From assembly GCA_035574155.1 (NCBI GenBank), contig DATLZD010000026.1, positions 1-22,708 of the forward strand: a stretch of 22,708 nt of DNA, given 5' to 3'. Made by a program: the position numbers and the translations under genes. How positions within the stretch are numbered: the stretch's first letter is position 1; every line of letters begins with the position of its first letter. Shown piece by piece: positions 8,101 through 15,021 of the stretch. The DNA is from HRBIN24 sp035574155 (GTDB lineage: Bacteria > Chloroflexota > Dehalococcoidia > SM23-28-2 > HRBIN24). The notes under the pieces were generated by a model that was not told where the DNA came from, made no database searches, and was given only the letters and a program-made list of their open reading frames with translations.

Positions 8101-8593
8101 TGTAGCCCCAGTCCAGAAGGGAGCGCAGGAATCGTTCCGGCTCCAGGCGGTCGCCCTGACGTAGGACGGGGGACGCCTCGGCCAGCTCCGAGGGCGTGAG
8201 GGTCCGTTGGGCCAGCGCCCGGGCGGAGGCTACCACCAGGACAGGGCGCCCCTGGCGCAGCCGCGCCAGGACCCGCAGCCGCCCCGCCACAGCCTCGAGG
8301 TCAGGCCCCAGACGCTCGTAGGGGAGGGCCTCTCGGTCGGGGAAGAGGAGCACCGACTCCCCATCGCCCAGCCAGGCGGCCACCTCCTCGGCCAGCGCCT
8401 CCGCCCGTTCGGGCCGTGGCACCACCAGCAGGAGGCTGCGGCCGCTGGCCCGGAAGAGGGCGGCCACCGTGGGCGCCTTGGCGGCGTCGGGGACGCCCAG
8501 CGTCAGTCGGAGGCTACGGGAGGTGGTCATGGCCACCACCCTTTGCAGGGTGGGGGCCGAGGCCACTACTTCCAGAAGCGTGCCCAGTTCCAT
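5147..8593 (-). CDS. mfd: Transcription-repair coupling factor Mfd
   Basis: An SF2 translocase that removes RNA polymerase stalled at DNA damage and recruits UvrA. Counted from the ATG at 8593 the protein has 1148 residues, a typical Mfd length. Seen in order are a UvrB-like N-terminal half (GIIDVFPPGQDLPLRIELWG near 181-200), the RNA-polymerase-interacting domain (SPGDYVVHADHGIGRFRGL, then YAEGDRLLVPVDQMDRVARY, about 470-530), Walker A GDVGYGKTE (624-632), the DEEQ box (725-728), LTLSATPIPRTL (motif III), then IIESGLDIPNVNTIVIEDAD and QLYQLRGRVGR in the second helicase domain, and the C-terminal autoinhibitory region. An in-frame GTG at 8623 would add ten residues, but it lies inside a GGGGCCCC stem-loop, so I reject it. 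It sits downstream of pth with its own extended -10 promoter. No key motif is missing. Confidence 0.97.
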   Translation of the reverse strand: MELGTLLEVVASAPTLQRVVAMTTSRSLRLTLGVPDAAKAPTVAALFRASGRSLLLVVPRPERAEALAEEVAAWLGDGESVLLFPDREALPYERLGPDLEAVAGRLRVLARLRQGRPVLVVASARALAQRTLTPSELAEASPVLRQGDRLEPERFLRSLLDWGYTLEPAAERPGHVARRGGIIDVFPPGQDLPLRIELWGNRIESLRRFDPETQRSLGPVAEAELGPAREASFRRPWPPWTEALDLSSLPAEAQVRLGRELEELAQSGSGHADHFWVPFFACGTLLQHLPGDSLVVVDERSELQASLRELEAQSLAARSEMEQRGELPRGLPLPHLPSSEMLTALEAVPKLLWLSRWASGEEGEDTLRLPFAPAQGFGGQLRRLLVEATRESQRGTRVVIVSHQAPRLSEMLAEQGPTEGVKIVHGSLAGGWRLEEGDARLLLLSDREVFGTSKERRPQPRRYLTAQVFLSELSPGDYVVHADHGIGRFRGLVRSSLDGVEREYLELEYAEGDRLLVPVDQMDRVARYLGPSDHEPRLTRLGSGEWQRTKQRVRQAVADLARELVTIYAAREVFPGHPFPPDTPWQLELEASFPYLETPDQLAAIAEVKRDMESPRPMDRLICGDVGYGKTEIALRAAFKAAMDGKQVAVLVPTTVLAQQHYETFRRRLAPFPVRVGLLSRFLSEREQREVVKALANGSLDIVIGTHRLLQRDVRFKDLGLVIIDEEQRFGVAHKEHLKRLRREVDVLTLSATPIPRTLYMALGGVRDMSLLETPPESRLPIKTYVAEYDGRLVREAIRRELARGGQVFYVHNRVQSIGEAARRVQELVPEARIAIAHGQMDEEELALVMEEFVAGRIDVLVCTTIIESGLDIPNVNTIVIEDADRLGLAQLYQLRGRVGRGAHRAYAYLLYDPRSQLSEAAKRRLQAIFEATELGAGFQIALRDLEIRGAGNLLGPEQSGHMAAVGLDLYSRLLAEAARRLRAAMRGEVPPPPREGPEIIVDLPISGYLPESYVPDLNQRLALYQRLAEAPSPEAVDEVAGELRDRFGPLPPPAEGLLEVARLRSLARRAGVRSLAVEGGALVVRMAEGRRLPAAALPRPLPRGAEAGPTSLRLDPVALGDGWRKLLREVLEGIISADEACGEKMGK

Positions 8594-8606
8594 GCCAACG
8601 CCACAA

Positions 8607-8631
8607 GGGGCCCCGCGCCTCACGGGGCCCC
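8607..8631 (-). other. GGGGCCCC stem-loop in the mfd leader
   Basis: A perfect nine-base-pair stem (GGGGCCCCG/CGGGGCCCC) with a seven-base loop, beginning about 10 bases after a -10 box and ending 13 bases before the mfd ATG. It could be a 5' leader structure, or a terminator without a U-tract for the pth transcript. A near-identical structure precedes prfA. Confidence 0.65.
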
Positions 8632-8641
8632 TCCGCCTAAG

Positions 8642-8650
8642 ATTCTACCA
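8642..8650 (-). promoter_or_regulatory. Extended -10 promoter of mfd
   Basis: TGGTAGAAT on the minus strand: a TGn extension plus a five-of-six -10 hexamer, just after the pth coding end. No good -35 is seen. The transcript would start near 8635, immediately before the GGGGCCCC stem-loop. Confidence 0.45.
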
Positions 8651-8659
8651 GGGGGCGCG

Positions 8660-9250
8660 TTAGGGGTTGTAGCGGTTCATGGCCGCATCCAGGCCTTCGG
8701 CCAGGACGACCTCTATGGCGTCGCAGGCTGCCTCCAGGGCCTCCTCCAGTAGGGGGCGTTCCTCGGCGGTGGGGACCGACAGGACATACTGGGCTACCAG
8801 GTCGGGGTCGGTGACGGGACGCCCGTCCCTCACCGGCCGGCCGATGCCTATGCGCAGCCGGGGGAAGTCGTCGGTGCCCAGGTGCTCTATGACCGAGCGC
8901 AGGCCGTTATGGCCGCCGTGCCCTCCCCGAGGGCGTAGGCGCAGCCTGCCCAGGGGCAGGTCCAGGTCATCGCACACCACCAGCAGCCGCGCCGTGGGCA
9001 CCCGTTCCTGCCGCAGCAGGGCGGCCACCGCCTTGCCGCTCTCGTTCATGAAGACGCGGCTGCGGGCCAGGACCACCTCGGTCCCGCCTATGCTGCCCCG
9101 CCCCAGGGAGTAAAGGCGGTGAGGCCGCAGCTCGATGCCGTGGCGGCGGGCCAGGCGGGCGAGGCAACGGGAGCCGGCGTTGTGCCTGGTCTCGGCATAC
9201 TCAGGGCCTGGATTGCCCAGGCCCACCACCACCCACTTGTCGGCCGCCAT
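8660..9250 (-). CDS. pth: Peptidyl-tRNA hydrolase
   Basis: A 196-residue Pth, the normal family length. It releases peptides from prematurely dropped peptidyl-tRNAs so the tRNA can be reused. The N-terminal GLGNPGPEYAETRHNAG (11-27) carries the catalytic His. VFMNESGKAV gives the conserved Asn that binds the tRNA 3' end, and DDLDLPLGRLRLRPRGGHGG followed by HNGLRSV gives the catalytic Asp and the second His/Asn site. The ATG starts three bases after the stop of the upstream 490-residue unknown gene, so the two are almost certainly translated from one message. mfd follows downstream. Nothing is missing or unusual in the protein. Confidence 0.97.
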   Translation of the reverse strand: MAADKWVVVGLGNPGPEYAETRHNAGSRCLARLARRHGIELRPHRLYSLGRGSIGGTEVVLARSRVFMNESGKAVAALLRQERVPTARLLVVCDDLDLPLGRLRLRPRGGHGGHNGLRSVIEHLGTDDFPRLRIGIGRPVRDGRPVTDPDLVAQYVLSVPTAEERPLLEEALEAACDAIEVVLAEGLDAAMNRYNP

Positions 9251-9253
9251 CGC

Positions 9254-10726
9254 TCAGAGGGCCCCGCCCCGCAGGGCGCGCGCGGAACGCTCCAGGACCC
9301 TGCGGACCTCGCCCAACGCCCGGGCCAGCTCCCGTTGGTCGGGCGCCCGGCCCTCCTGCAGGGCCACCAGTATGGGGGCCAGGGCACGGTGCACTCCGGC
9401 CTCGGCCAGGGCGCGCCTGACCTGTCCCACCACCTTCTCGTCCAGCACCTCGACCAGAGGGGCCACCTGGCTGGCCTGGAGCGCCCGCAGGAGCCCCTGC
9501 AGGGCGGGCGCAGGCTGGGCCGACAGCGCATCCGAGACCAGGGCTCGGGCCAGTCGGGCCATCTGCCTGCCCAGCGCCCCCTCCAACCGGCGAATACACT
9601 CGTCCACCGGCAGGGAAGGCGACGTGGCGTCCATGGCCAGCCCACAGCGGCGGCAGCGTGCCTCCCCCTCCTGCATGGCCGGGGCCTCGGCGCTGCAAGG
9701 CGTAAGCTCCCTCACCAGCGTCTCCCAGCGGGCTGCGGCCCTCTGGCCCACGGGCGGCCCCAGCTCCGTCAGGGTGCCCAGCAGGCGCAGGGAGCGGACG
9801 CTGGTGGCCGCCGCCAGCAGCCTCTCCCGCGCCCTCATCACCTCCTGCTGGTACGAGCGGTGGAACCCATCGTAGGCGGCGCGATAGTGGGACACGAAGG
9901 CGGCGAAGGCGGCGCGGGCGGCTGCCAGGCGCCTCGGCTCCAGGGCCAACATGCCGTAGCTGAGCTGCTCTCGTGCCAGGGTGCGGTCCAACTCCAGGCC
10001 CGGGTCGGGCGCGACGGCCTCGGCCAGGAAGCGACGCATGCGGGCCACCTCCAGTGCCTCCTGGGGGCGCTCGGCCAGGGCGCGCATGGCCCAGACGTCC
10101 TGGGCCAGCTCCCTCGGCCCACCGTATGGGCGAGCGCCCGCGAGCCATTGCCGCAGCCTGCTGGCCGCCTCCTCCAGCTCAGGCGCAAGTCCGGCCGACA
10201 GGGCGGCGTCGGCCTGCCGCAGCGTCTCCTCCAGTCGCTGCCGGATCAGGGCCGCGTCTCGGGGCGGGTCCGCCGGTGCCCAGAGGGGCTGGGCGGCCCC
10301 TTCCCAGAGACGCAGGTCCTGCCCCAGCCCCACCAGTTCGAGCGCCAGCAGCTGCCAACGGGCCTCCCCATGGCCGAAGACCTGCTCCGGCGATAGGCGG
10401 AGAGGTAGGCCACAGACGAAACGGCCTCGGCGTAGCCGCTGCAGGAGGGAGGCATCAAGGAGCGGCCCTGCGTCGGTGGCGTAGGTGGGGGCGGCCTCGG
10501 CCACGCGCTCGCCCCAGGGCGCCGCCGTCGGCAGGCAGACCACGGTCGGACCTTCGGCGTGGACGTCTTGTGTCGGGCTGGTCAGCACCACGATGCGGAA
10601 CTCCTCGTCGGCGGCCGGACGTCCCAGCTCGGGCCGCCACCTGTGGGCCAGCACGAGCCGGCCGGCGTGCTCCCGTCCGCAATCGTCGACCACCCTCAGG
10701 GGCCAGCGACGTTCGCCGACCGACAT
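9254..10726 (-). CDS. Unrecognised 490-residue protein with a Cys cluster, coupled to pth
   Basis: I do not recognise this protein. It is soluble and rich in Ala, Leu, Arg and Glu. A mixed N-terminal part (1-150) includes VVLTSPTQDVHAEGPTVVCL; the rest looks almost wholly helical (about 155-340 and 375-490). Between the helical parts is a cysteine group: C344, C358, C361 (CRRCG) and possibly C377, which could form a small zinc site. The stretch ending LTELGPPVGQRAAARWETL then a Cys cluster reminds me faintly of C-terminal parts of large DUF6079-type proteins, but that is a memory-based guess. No ATPase, nuclease or transmembrane motif is visible. The ATG has GGGAG upstream. The stop lies three bases before pth, so the gene is coupled to pth. 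The gap to the upstream dehydrogenase gene is 68 bases and holds a terminator-like palindrome. Confidence 0.75.
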   Translation of the reverse strand: MSVGERRWPLRVVDDCGREHAGRLVLAHRWRPELGRPAADEEFRIVVLTSPTQDVHAEGPTVVCLPTAAPWGERVAEAAPTYATDAGPLLDASLLQRLRRGRFVCGLPLRLSPEQVFGHGEARWQLLALELVGLGQDLRLWEGAAQPLWAPADPPRDAALIRQRLEETLRQADAALSAGLAPELEEAASRLRQWLAGARPYGGPRELAQDVWAMRALAERPQEALEVARMRRFLAEAVAPDPGLELDRTLAREQLSYGMLALEPRRLAAARAAFAAFVSHYRAAYDGFHRSYQQEVMRARERLLAAATSVRSLRLLGTLTELGPPVGQRAAARWETLVRELTPCSAEAPAMQEGEARCRRCGLAMDATSPSLPVDECIRRLEGALGRQMARLARALVSDALSAQPAPALQGLLRALQASQVAPLVEVLDEKVVGQVRRALAEAGVHRALAPILVALQEGRAPDQRELARALGEVRRVLERSARALRGGAL

Positions 10727-10774
10727 GGATACGCTCCCACGGTCATGCAGGTCCTACGAGTGGGAGTGGCCGTC

Positions 10775-10786
10775 CCCTGGCCAGGG
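10775..10786 (-). terminator. Palindrome after the ADH gene, possible terminator
   Basis: A perfect 12-base palindrome, CCCTGGCCAGGG, begins about nine bases after the dehydrogenase stop. It is self-complementary, GC-rich and has no T-run, so it may end the ACD/ADH operon inefficiently or form only part of a larger fold. Confidence 0.3.
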
Positions 10787-10794
10787 AGTCCCCC

Positions 10795-11904
10795 TTAGGA
10801 GAGGGTGATGATGCTCCTGGCCACCTCGCCTCGGCGGAGGGCGTCGAAGGCGTCGTTGATGCCCTCCAGCGGGTAGCGGCGGCTAATGAGCTCGTCCAGC
10901 TTCAGCCGCCCGGACATGTACAGCTCCACCAGGCGGGGGACGTCCACGCTCATCCGTGCCCCTCCGTAGGCGGAGCCGGTGATGGTCTTCTCGCTGAGGA
11001 AGGCGCCGGCGGGCAGGGAGACCTCGGCGCCGGCGGGGGCCACCCCCACCACCACCGTCAGGCCGCCGCGGCGGGTCATGTCGAAGGCCTGGCGAATGGT
11101 CTCGGGGCGGCCGATGACCTCGAAGGCGTAGTCGACACCGCCGGCGGCTATCTGGCGGACCGCCGCCACCGGGTCCTCCCGCGAGGCGTCCACCGCATGG
11201 GTGGCGCCGAACTGGCGGGCCAGCTCCAGCTTGTGGGGGAGCACGTCCACGGCGATGATGCGCCCCGCCCCGGCCAGGGTCGCCCCCTGGACCACGTTCA
11301 GCCCCACCCCGCCGCAGCCCACCACCGCCACATCGCTGCCCGGCTGCACACGGGCGGTGTTGATGGCCGCCCCGACGCCGGTCATGACGCCGCAGCCCAG
11401 GAGGGCAGCCCGGTCCAGGGGCATGTCGTCCCTTATCTTCACGCAGCCGGACTCGGGCACCACCGTATGGGTGGCGAACCCGCCGATGCTGCCCATCTGG
11501 TAGACGGGCCTCCCCTCCTTGGCGAAGCGGGGGGTGCCGTCCAGCATGGTCCCCTGGGCCATGGCCCGGTTGGCGATGGTGCACAGGTTGGGCCGCCCCA
11601 CCGCGCAGTAGGGGCAGCGGCCGCAGGAGGGGATGAAGCTCAGGACCACGTGGTCGCCGGGCTGCAGGGAACCCACCCCCGGACCCACCGCCTCCACCAC
11701 CCCCGCCGCCTCGTGACCCAGCACCGACGGGGAGGCGATGGGAAGCAGGCCATCGATGAAGTGGAGGTCAGAGTGGCAGACGCCACAGGCGGCCAGCCGC
11801 ACCAGGACCTCGCCCGGCCGGGGGCCTTCCAGGTCCAGCTCCTCCACGGCCAGGGGCTCGTGGGGACGGTAGAAGACAGCGGCCTTGACCTTCACCAGGA
11901 CCAC
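10795..11904 (-). CDS. Zinc-dependent alcohol dehydrogenase (MDR family)
   Basis: A 369-residue medium-chain dehydrogenase oxidising an alcohol, or reducing an aldehyde, with NAD. Catalytic-zinc ligands are visible as Cys43 (GVCHSD), His64 (LGHEAAG) and Cys171 (LGCGVMTG). The structural-zinc lobe CGRCPYCAVGRPNLC gives Cys94, 97, 100 and 108. The Rossmann turn GCGGVG (196-201) is followed by an Asp at 220 (AVD), which favours NAD over NADP. The overall style is that of the class III-like, AdhC group; the substrate cannot be told. The GTG start lies three bases after the stop of the ACD alpha gene. A second in-frame GTG three codons later is an equally possible start. It is the last gene of the ACD beta-MBL-ACD alpha-ADH operon, so it probably acts on the same small-molecule pathway. 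Confidence 0.9.
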   Translation of the reverse strand: MVLVKVKAAVFYRPHEPLAVEELDLEGPRPGEVLVRLAACGVCHSDLHFIDGLLPIASPSVLGHEAAGVVEAVGPGVGSLQPGDHVVLSFIPSCGRCPYCAVGRPNLCTIANRAMAQGTMLDGTPRFAKEGRPVYQMGSIGGFATHTVVPESGCVKIRDDMPLDRAALLGCGVMTGVGAAINTARVQPGSDVAVVGCGGVGLNVVQGATLAGAGRIIAVDVLPHKLELARQFGATHAVDASREDPVAAVRQIAAGGVDYAFEVIGRPETIRQAFDMTRRGGLTVVVGVAPAGAEVSLPAGAFLSEKTITGSAYGGARMSVDVPRLVELYMSGRLKLDELISRRYPLEGINDAFDALRRGEVARSIITLS

Positions 11905-11907
11905 CCC

Positions 11908-13362
11908 CTACTCCAGCTCTTGCCGGAAGCGCCAGTAGTCGATGGCACGGCGCAGGGCACGGGCCGCCTGCCCGAAGGTGGCGAAGACGGGTAGCCCCCG
12001 CTCCAGGAAGCGGGCGCGGATCTGGGCGCTCACGTCCTCGGCATGGCCCGGGTGGACCACGGTCACCAAGGCCTTGGGCGAGGACTCCTTGAAGGCGGCC
12101 AGGGCCTCGGCCAGTGAGTCCAGCAGGGTGGGGTCCTGGCGGATGCGGCGCACCAGGAAGCCCGTGCCCACTTCGAAGGCGATGGCGTCCACGTTGTCGT
12201 CGGCGTCCAGTACTTCCAGCAGGCGGCGCACGTTGTCCACGGCGAAGCCCATGGCCACCGTCCCGCCAGCGTCCAGCGGGTTACGGTAGCTGCCGCCGAT
12301 GACGTTGAAGAAGGACGCGAGGCGCTCATAGGAGCGGGGGGTCAGCAGGGGCACCTCTAGCCCCTCGCGGGCGAAGGCATCGGTGATGACCACCGACTGG
12401 CCCCCCGTCATGGCGATGAGGCCCATGCGGCGCCCGGTCACCGGACGGGTGTAGAGGAGGGCCTTCACCACGTCGATGGTCTCCTCCAGGGTCTCGGCCT
12501 CAATGGCCCCCGCCTGGCGCATGGCTGCTCGCCACACCTGAGGGGCGGTGGCGAGGGAGGCGGTATGGGAGTAGACGGCCCTGGCGCCGGGATCGGTGAT
12601 GCCGCCCTTCCACACCACCACCGGCTTGCGTCGTGTCGCCTCCTTCAGCACCTGGAAGAACCGCCGCCCGTCCCGCGGGCCCTCCACATACATGGCGATG
12701 ACCTCGGTCTGGGGGTCGTGCAGGAAGTAGTCCAGGTAGTCGGCGATGTCCAGGACCTCGCAGTTGCCCACGCTGACAGCCTTGGAGCAGCGGACGCCGT
12801 GCAGGTAGCCCACCAGCGAGAAGTTGATGCAGTGGGTACCGCTCTGGGAGATGAAGGCCACCCGCCCGTCCCCGTAGACCTCCTGCTCGGCGCTGTGCCG
12901 GACCCCCAGCCGTGGATTGTATATGCCCATGCAGTTGGGGCCGATGACCAGCAGGCCTGCCCGACGGGCTATCTCGCCTAACTCTCGCTGCAGCCTGATG
13001 CCCTCCTCCTGCTCCGTCTCGGCGAAACCGGAGGTGAAGAGGGCCACGGCGGCAACGCCGACCTCGGCGCAGTCGGCCACGATGCGGGGCGCCACCTGCC
13101 GCGGCACGGCGCACACGACGTAGTCCACCGGCCCGGGCACCTCCCTGAGGCTGGAATAGTTGGGGAAGCCCATGGCGGTGATGGCGGCTGCCTCCTGCGG
13201 GTCGATCTGGACCGAGTAGACAGGCCCTTGGAAGGTGCGCATGGACGTGAGCCAGAGGAAGCCATTGGCCCGCTTGTCGCCCACCACCGCCACGGCCCGG
13301 GGGTTGAAGGCGCGGTCCAGCCTGCGCCGCAGCTCCTCAGGGGTGAAGGGCAGCCCCTTCAC
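11908..13362 (-). CDS. Acyl-CoA synthetase (ADP/NDP-forming), alpha subunit
   Basis: A 484-residue CoA-binding and ligase subunit of the ADP-forming acyl-CoA synthetase (ACD) superfamily, related to the succinyl-CoA synthetase alpha chain. It shows an N-terminal CoA-binding Rossmann fold (FNPRAVAVVGD, 19-29), SGFAETEQEEG (111-121), IGPNCMGIYNP (140-150) and SQSGTHCINF (172-181). The segment GGITDPGARAVYSHTASLA (253-271) has the active-site His266 expected to be phosphorylated. The C-terminal ligase domain follows (MTGGQSVVITDAFAREGLEV). The enzyme interconverts acyl-CoA + ADP + Pi with acid + ATP + CoA; the acyl group is unknown. The start is a GTG directly abutting the TAG of the MBL gene, with a GGGGGAG site in the end of that gene. 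The matching ATP-grasp subunit is encoded two genes upstream. Confidence 0.93.
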   Translation of the reverse strand: MKGLPFTPEELRRRLDRAFNPRAVAVVGDKRANGFLWLTSMRTFQGPVYSVQIDPQEAAAITAMGFPNYSSLREVPGPVDYVVCAVPRQVAPRIVADCAEVGVAAVALFTSGFAETEQEEGIRLQRELGEIARRAGLLVIGPNCMGIYNPRLGVRHSAEQEVYGDGRVAFISQSGTHCINFSLVGYLHGVRCSKAVSVGNCEVLDIADYLDYFLHDPQTEVIAMYVEGPRDGRRFFQVLKEATRRKPVVVWKGGITDPGARAVYSHTASLATAPQVWRAAMRQAGAIEAETLEETIDVVKALLYTRPVTGRRMGLIAMTGGQSVVITDAFAREGLEVPLLTPRSYERLASFFNVIGGSYRNPLDAGGTVAMGFAVDNVRRLLEVLDADDNVDAIAFEVGTGFLVRRIRQDPTLLDSLAEALAAFKESSPKALVTVVHPGHAEDVSAQIRARFLERGLPVFATFGQAARALRRAIDYWRFRQELE

Positions 13363-14229
13363 CTACAGCTCCCCCCTCAGCTCCATGTAGAGGCGACGCA
13401 CCAGGACCAGCAGCCGCTCGGGGACAGCCCAGGCGGCGTAGTAGCCTCCCAGGCGTAGGCGGCGGGCCGCCTCCTCTGGGGGCAGGCCCTCCTGGAAGGC
13501 CTTGCGTGTCTCCCGTCGGACGGTGGCCAGGTATTCCCGCATCTCGTCCAGGGCCCGACGGTCGCCCAGGGGGCCGTGGCCGGGCACCACCGTCTGCACG
13601 TCCAGGTCGCGTGCCCGGTCCAGCGCCCGTATCCAGCCCGTCACATGGGCGTCGAAGGGCCCGGGAGTGACATAGCGGAAGACGATATCGCCGGCGAACA
13701 GCACCCTCTCCTGTGGCAGGTAGACCAGGGTGTCGCCCCTGGTGTGGGCCGGGCCGAAGTGGAGCAGGTGCACCTCGCGCCCGCCCAGGTGCAGCACCAT
13801 CCGGTCCCCGTAGGTGACCTGAGGCGGGGTGAGCTGGAGCTGGCGGAAGCCGGCGGCGAAGCGGGGCATGCGCTGGGACAGCGACTCCACCGGGATGCCC
13901 GCCGCCAGTGCTTCCCGTCGGCACTCGGCGTGGGCGATGATGGCCGCCTGGCGAAAGAACTGGTTGCCGCCGATGTGGTCTATGTGGTGGTGGGTGTTGA
14001 CCAGGTAGCGCACGGGAGCAGCCGTTACCCGACGGATGGCCCGCCGCAGGGCTCGGGTCTGGGCGGGCACCATCAGGGAGTCGATGGCCAGCGCCTCGCC
14101 GTCGCCGACCACCAGGCCGGCATTGGAGAGGCCGGTGGCGCCGCTGCCCGACAGATAGGCGTAGACGCCAGGTGCCACTTCCACCAGGCCCTTCTGCCAA
14201 CGCTTGGGGACGGGACGCCGCGGCGGCAT
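13363..14229 (-). CDS. MBL-fold metallohydrolase
   Basis: A 288-residue metallo-beta-lactamase-fold hydrolase. The dinuclear metal motif HxHxDH is present as THHHIDHIGG (H80, H82, D84, H85). It is followed by a further His (IIAH, 100), LLHFGPAHTRGD (the third metal His of the fold), the bridging Asp in LFAGDIVF, and the last ligand in VVPGHGP. It is most like the broad glyoxalase II/cyclase-type MBL group, which hydrolyses thioesters, lactones or similar bonds. It sits between the beta and alpha subunit genes of one acyl-CoA synthetase (13 bases and 0 bases away), so a thioesterase or lactonase role on the same substrate is plausible but inferred. The ATG follows a GGAGGG-like site just upstream. 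No signal peptide, so cytoplasmic. Confidence 0.9.
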   Translation of the reverse strand: MPPRRPVPKRWQKGLVEVAPGVYAYLSGSGATGLSNAGLVVGDGEALAIDSLMVPAQTRALRRAIRRVTAAPVRYLVNTHHHIDHIGGNQFFRQAAIIAHAECRREALAAGIPVESLSQRMPRFAAGFRQLQLTPPQVTYGDRMVLHLGGREVHLLHFGPAHTRGDTLVYLPQERVLFAGDIVFRYVTPGPFDAHVTGWIRALDRARDLDVQTVVPGHGPLGDRRALDEMREYLATVRRETRKAFQEGLPPEEAARRLRLGGYYAAWAVPERLLVLVRRLYMELRGEL

Positions 14230-14242
14230 GACACACCCTCCT

Positions 14243-14935
14243 TCAGGACAGCACGATACGGGCGTCCACCGCCACAGCCCCTTGGGCGTAGGCGAAGACG
14301 GGGTTCAGGTCCATCTCCTCCAGCTCAGGATGGGCCTCGGCCAGCTCCGACAGGCGCAGCAGCATCCCCTCCAGGGCCTCCAGGTCGGCCGGGGGCTGAC
14401 CGCGGTAGCCCTGCAGGACCGGGAAGGCCTTGATCTCACGCAGCATCTCGCGGGCGTCCCTGGCGGTGATGGGGACGATGCGGAAGGAAACGTCCTTCAG
14501 CACCTCCACCAGGATGCCCCCCAGCCCGAACATGAGGACTGGCCCGAACTGGGGGTCCCTGCTCATCCCCAGGATGACCTCGATCCCGGGTGGCGCCTTG
14601 GGCTGCACCGACACCCCGTCGATGCGCGCCCCGGGGGCATGGCGTCGGACACCCTCCACCAGGTCGTTGAAGGCGGCGGCCACCTCCTCGGCGTCCTTAA
14701 GGCCCAGGCGGACGCCGCCCACGTCGGTCTTATGGACGATGTCGGGCGAGACCACCTTCAGGACGGCGGGGAACCCCAGCTCGCGGGCGGCCGCAGCCGC
14801 CTCCTGCGGGGTGGTGGCCAGGCGGGCTGGCACGACAGGGATACCCGCCTCCGCCAGGACCTGCTTGGACTCCACCTCCGTCAGCACGCGGCGTCCCTGG
14901 GAGCGGGCGCGCTCGAAGACATCGGCGATGGACAT
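14243..14935 (-). CDS. Acyl-CoA synthetase (ADP/NDP-forming), beta subunit (ATP-grasp)
   Basis: A 230-residue ATP-grasp subunit of the ADP-forming acyl-CoA synthetase family. Seen are LTEVESKQVLAEAGIPV (18-34, the usual entry to this domain), GFPAVLKVVSPDIVHKTDVG (54-73, nucleotide-binding strand and conserved His/Lys), VILGMSRDPQFGPVLMFGLG and the closing EEMDLNPVFAY (metal-binding Asp-x-Asn). It partners with the alpha subunit at 11908-13362 to phosphorylate ADP from an acyl phosphate passed through the alpha-chain histidine. Separate alpha and beta chains of about 480 and 230 residues match the split form; many bacteria instead have a fused chain of about 700. It is the first gene of the operon, with a strong promoter about 28-56 bases upstream and an AGGT-like weak ribosome site. 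Confidence 0.93.
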   Translation of the reverse strand: MSIADVFERARSQGRRVLTEVESKQVLAEAGIPVVPARLATTPQEAAAAARELGFPAVLKVVSPDIVHKTDVGGVRLGLKDAEEVAAAFNDLVEGVRRHAPGARIDGVSVQPKAPPGIEVILGMSRDPQFGPVLMFGLGGILVEVLKDVSFRIVPITARDAREMLREIKAFPVLQGYRGQPPADLEALEGMLLRLSELAEAHPELEEMDLNPVFAYAQGAVAVDARIVLS

Positions 14936-14962
14936 GGTCGTACCTGCGTGGAAGTCGCGCCC

Positions 14963-14991
14963 ATCATAAGGCAGGGACTCCCCTCCGTCAA
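14963..14991 (-). promoter_or_regulatory. Promoter of the ACD/MBL/ADH operon
   Basis: TTGACG (14991-14986), a 17-base spacer and TATGAT (14968-14963) on the minus strand, five of six matches in each hexamer. The transcript start is predicted near 14956, about 21 bases before the ATG of the beta subunit. It faces away from the GTPase gene. Confidence 0.65.
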
Positions 14992-15021
14992 CGCGCCTGC
15001 TGGAGAGGGAGCTATCATGGA

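Noticed and set aside
8594..8623. GTG at 8623 as the mfd start
   Set aside because: It lies inside the GGGGCCCC stem-loop, has no ribosome site and adds non-family residues; the ATG at 8593 gives the normal 1148-residue protein.
9973..11994. Long plus-strand open frame (673 codons) opposite the unknown gene and ADH
   Set aside because: It is antisense to genes with clear protein motifs; its translation is Gly/Pro/Arg/Ala-rich and motif-free, as expected from high-GC shadow frames.
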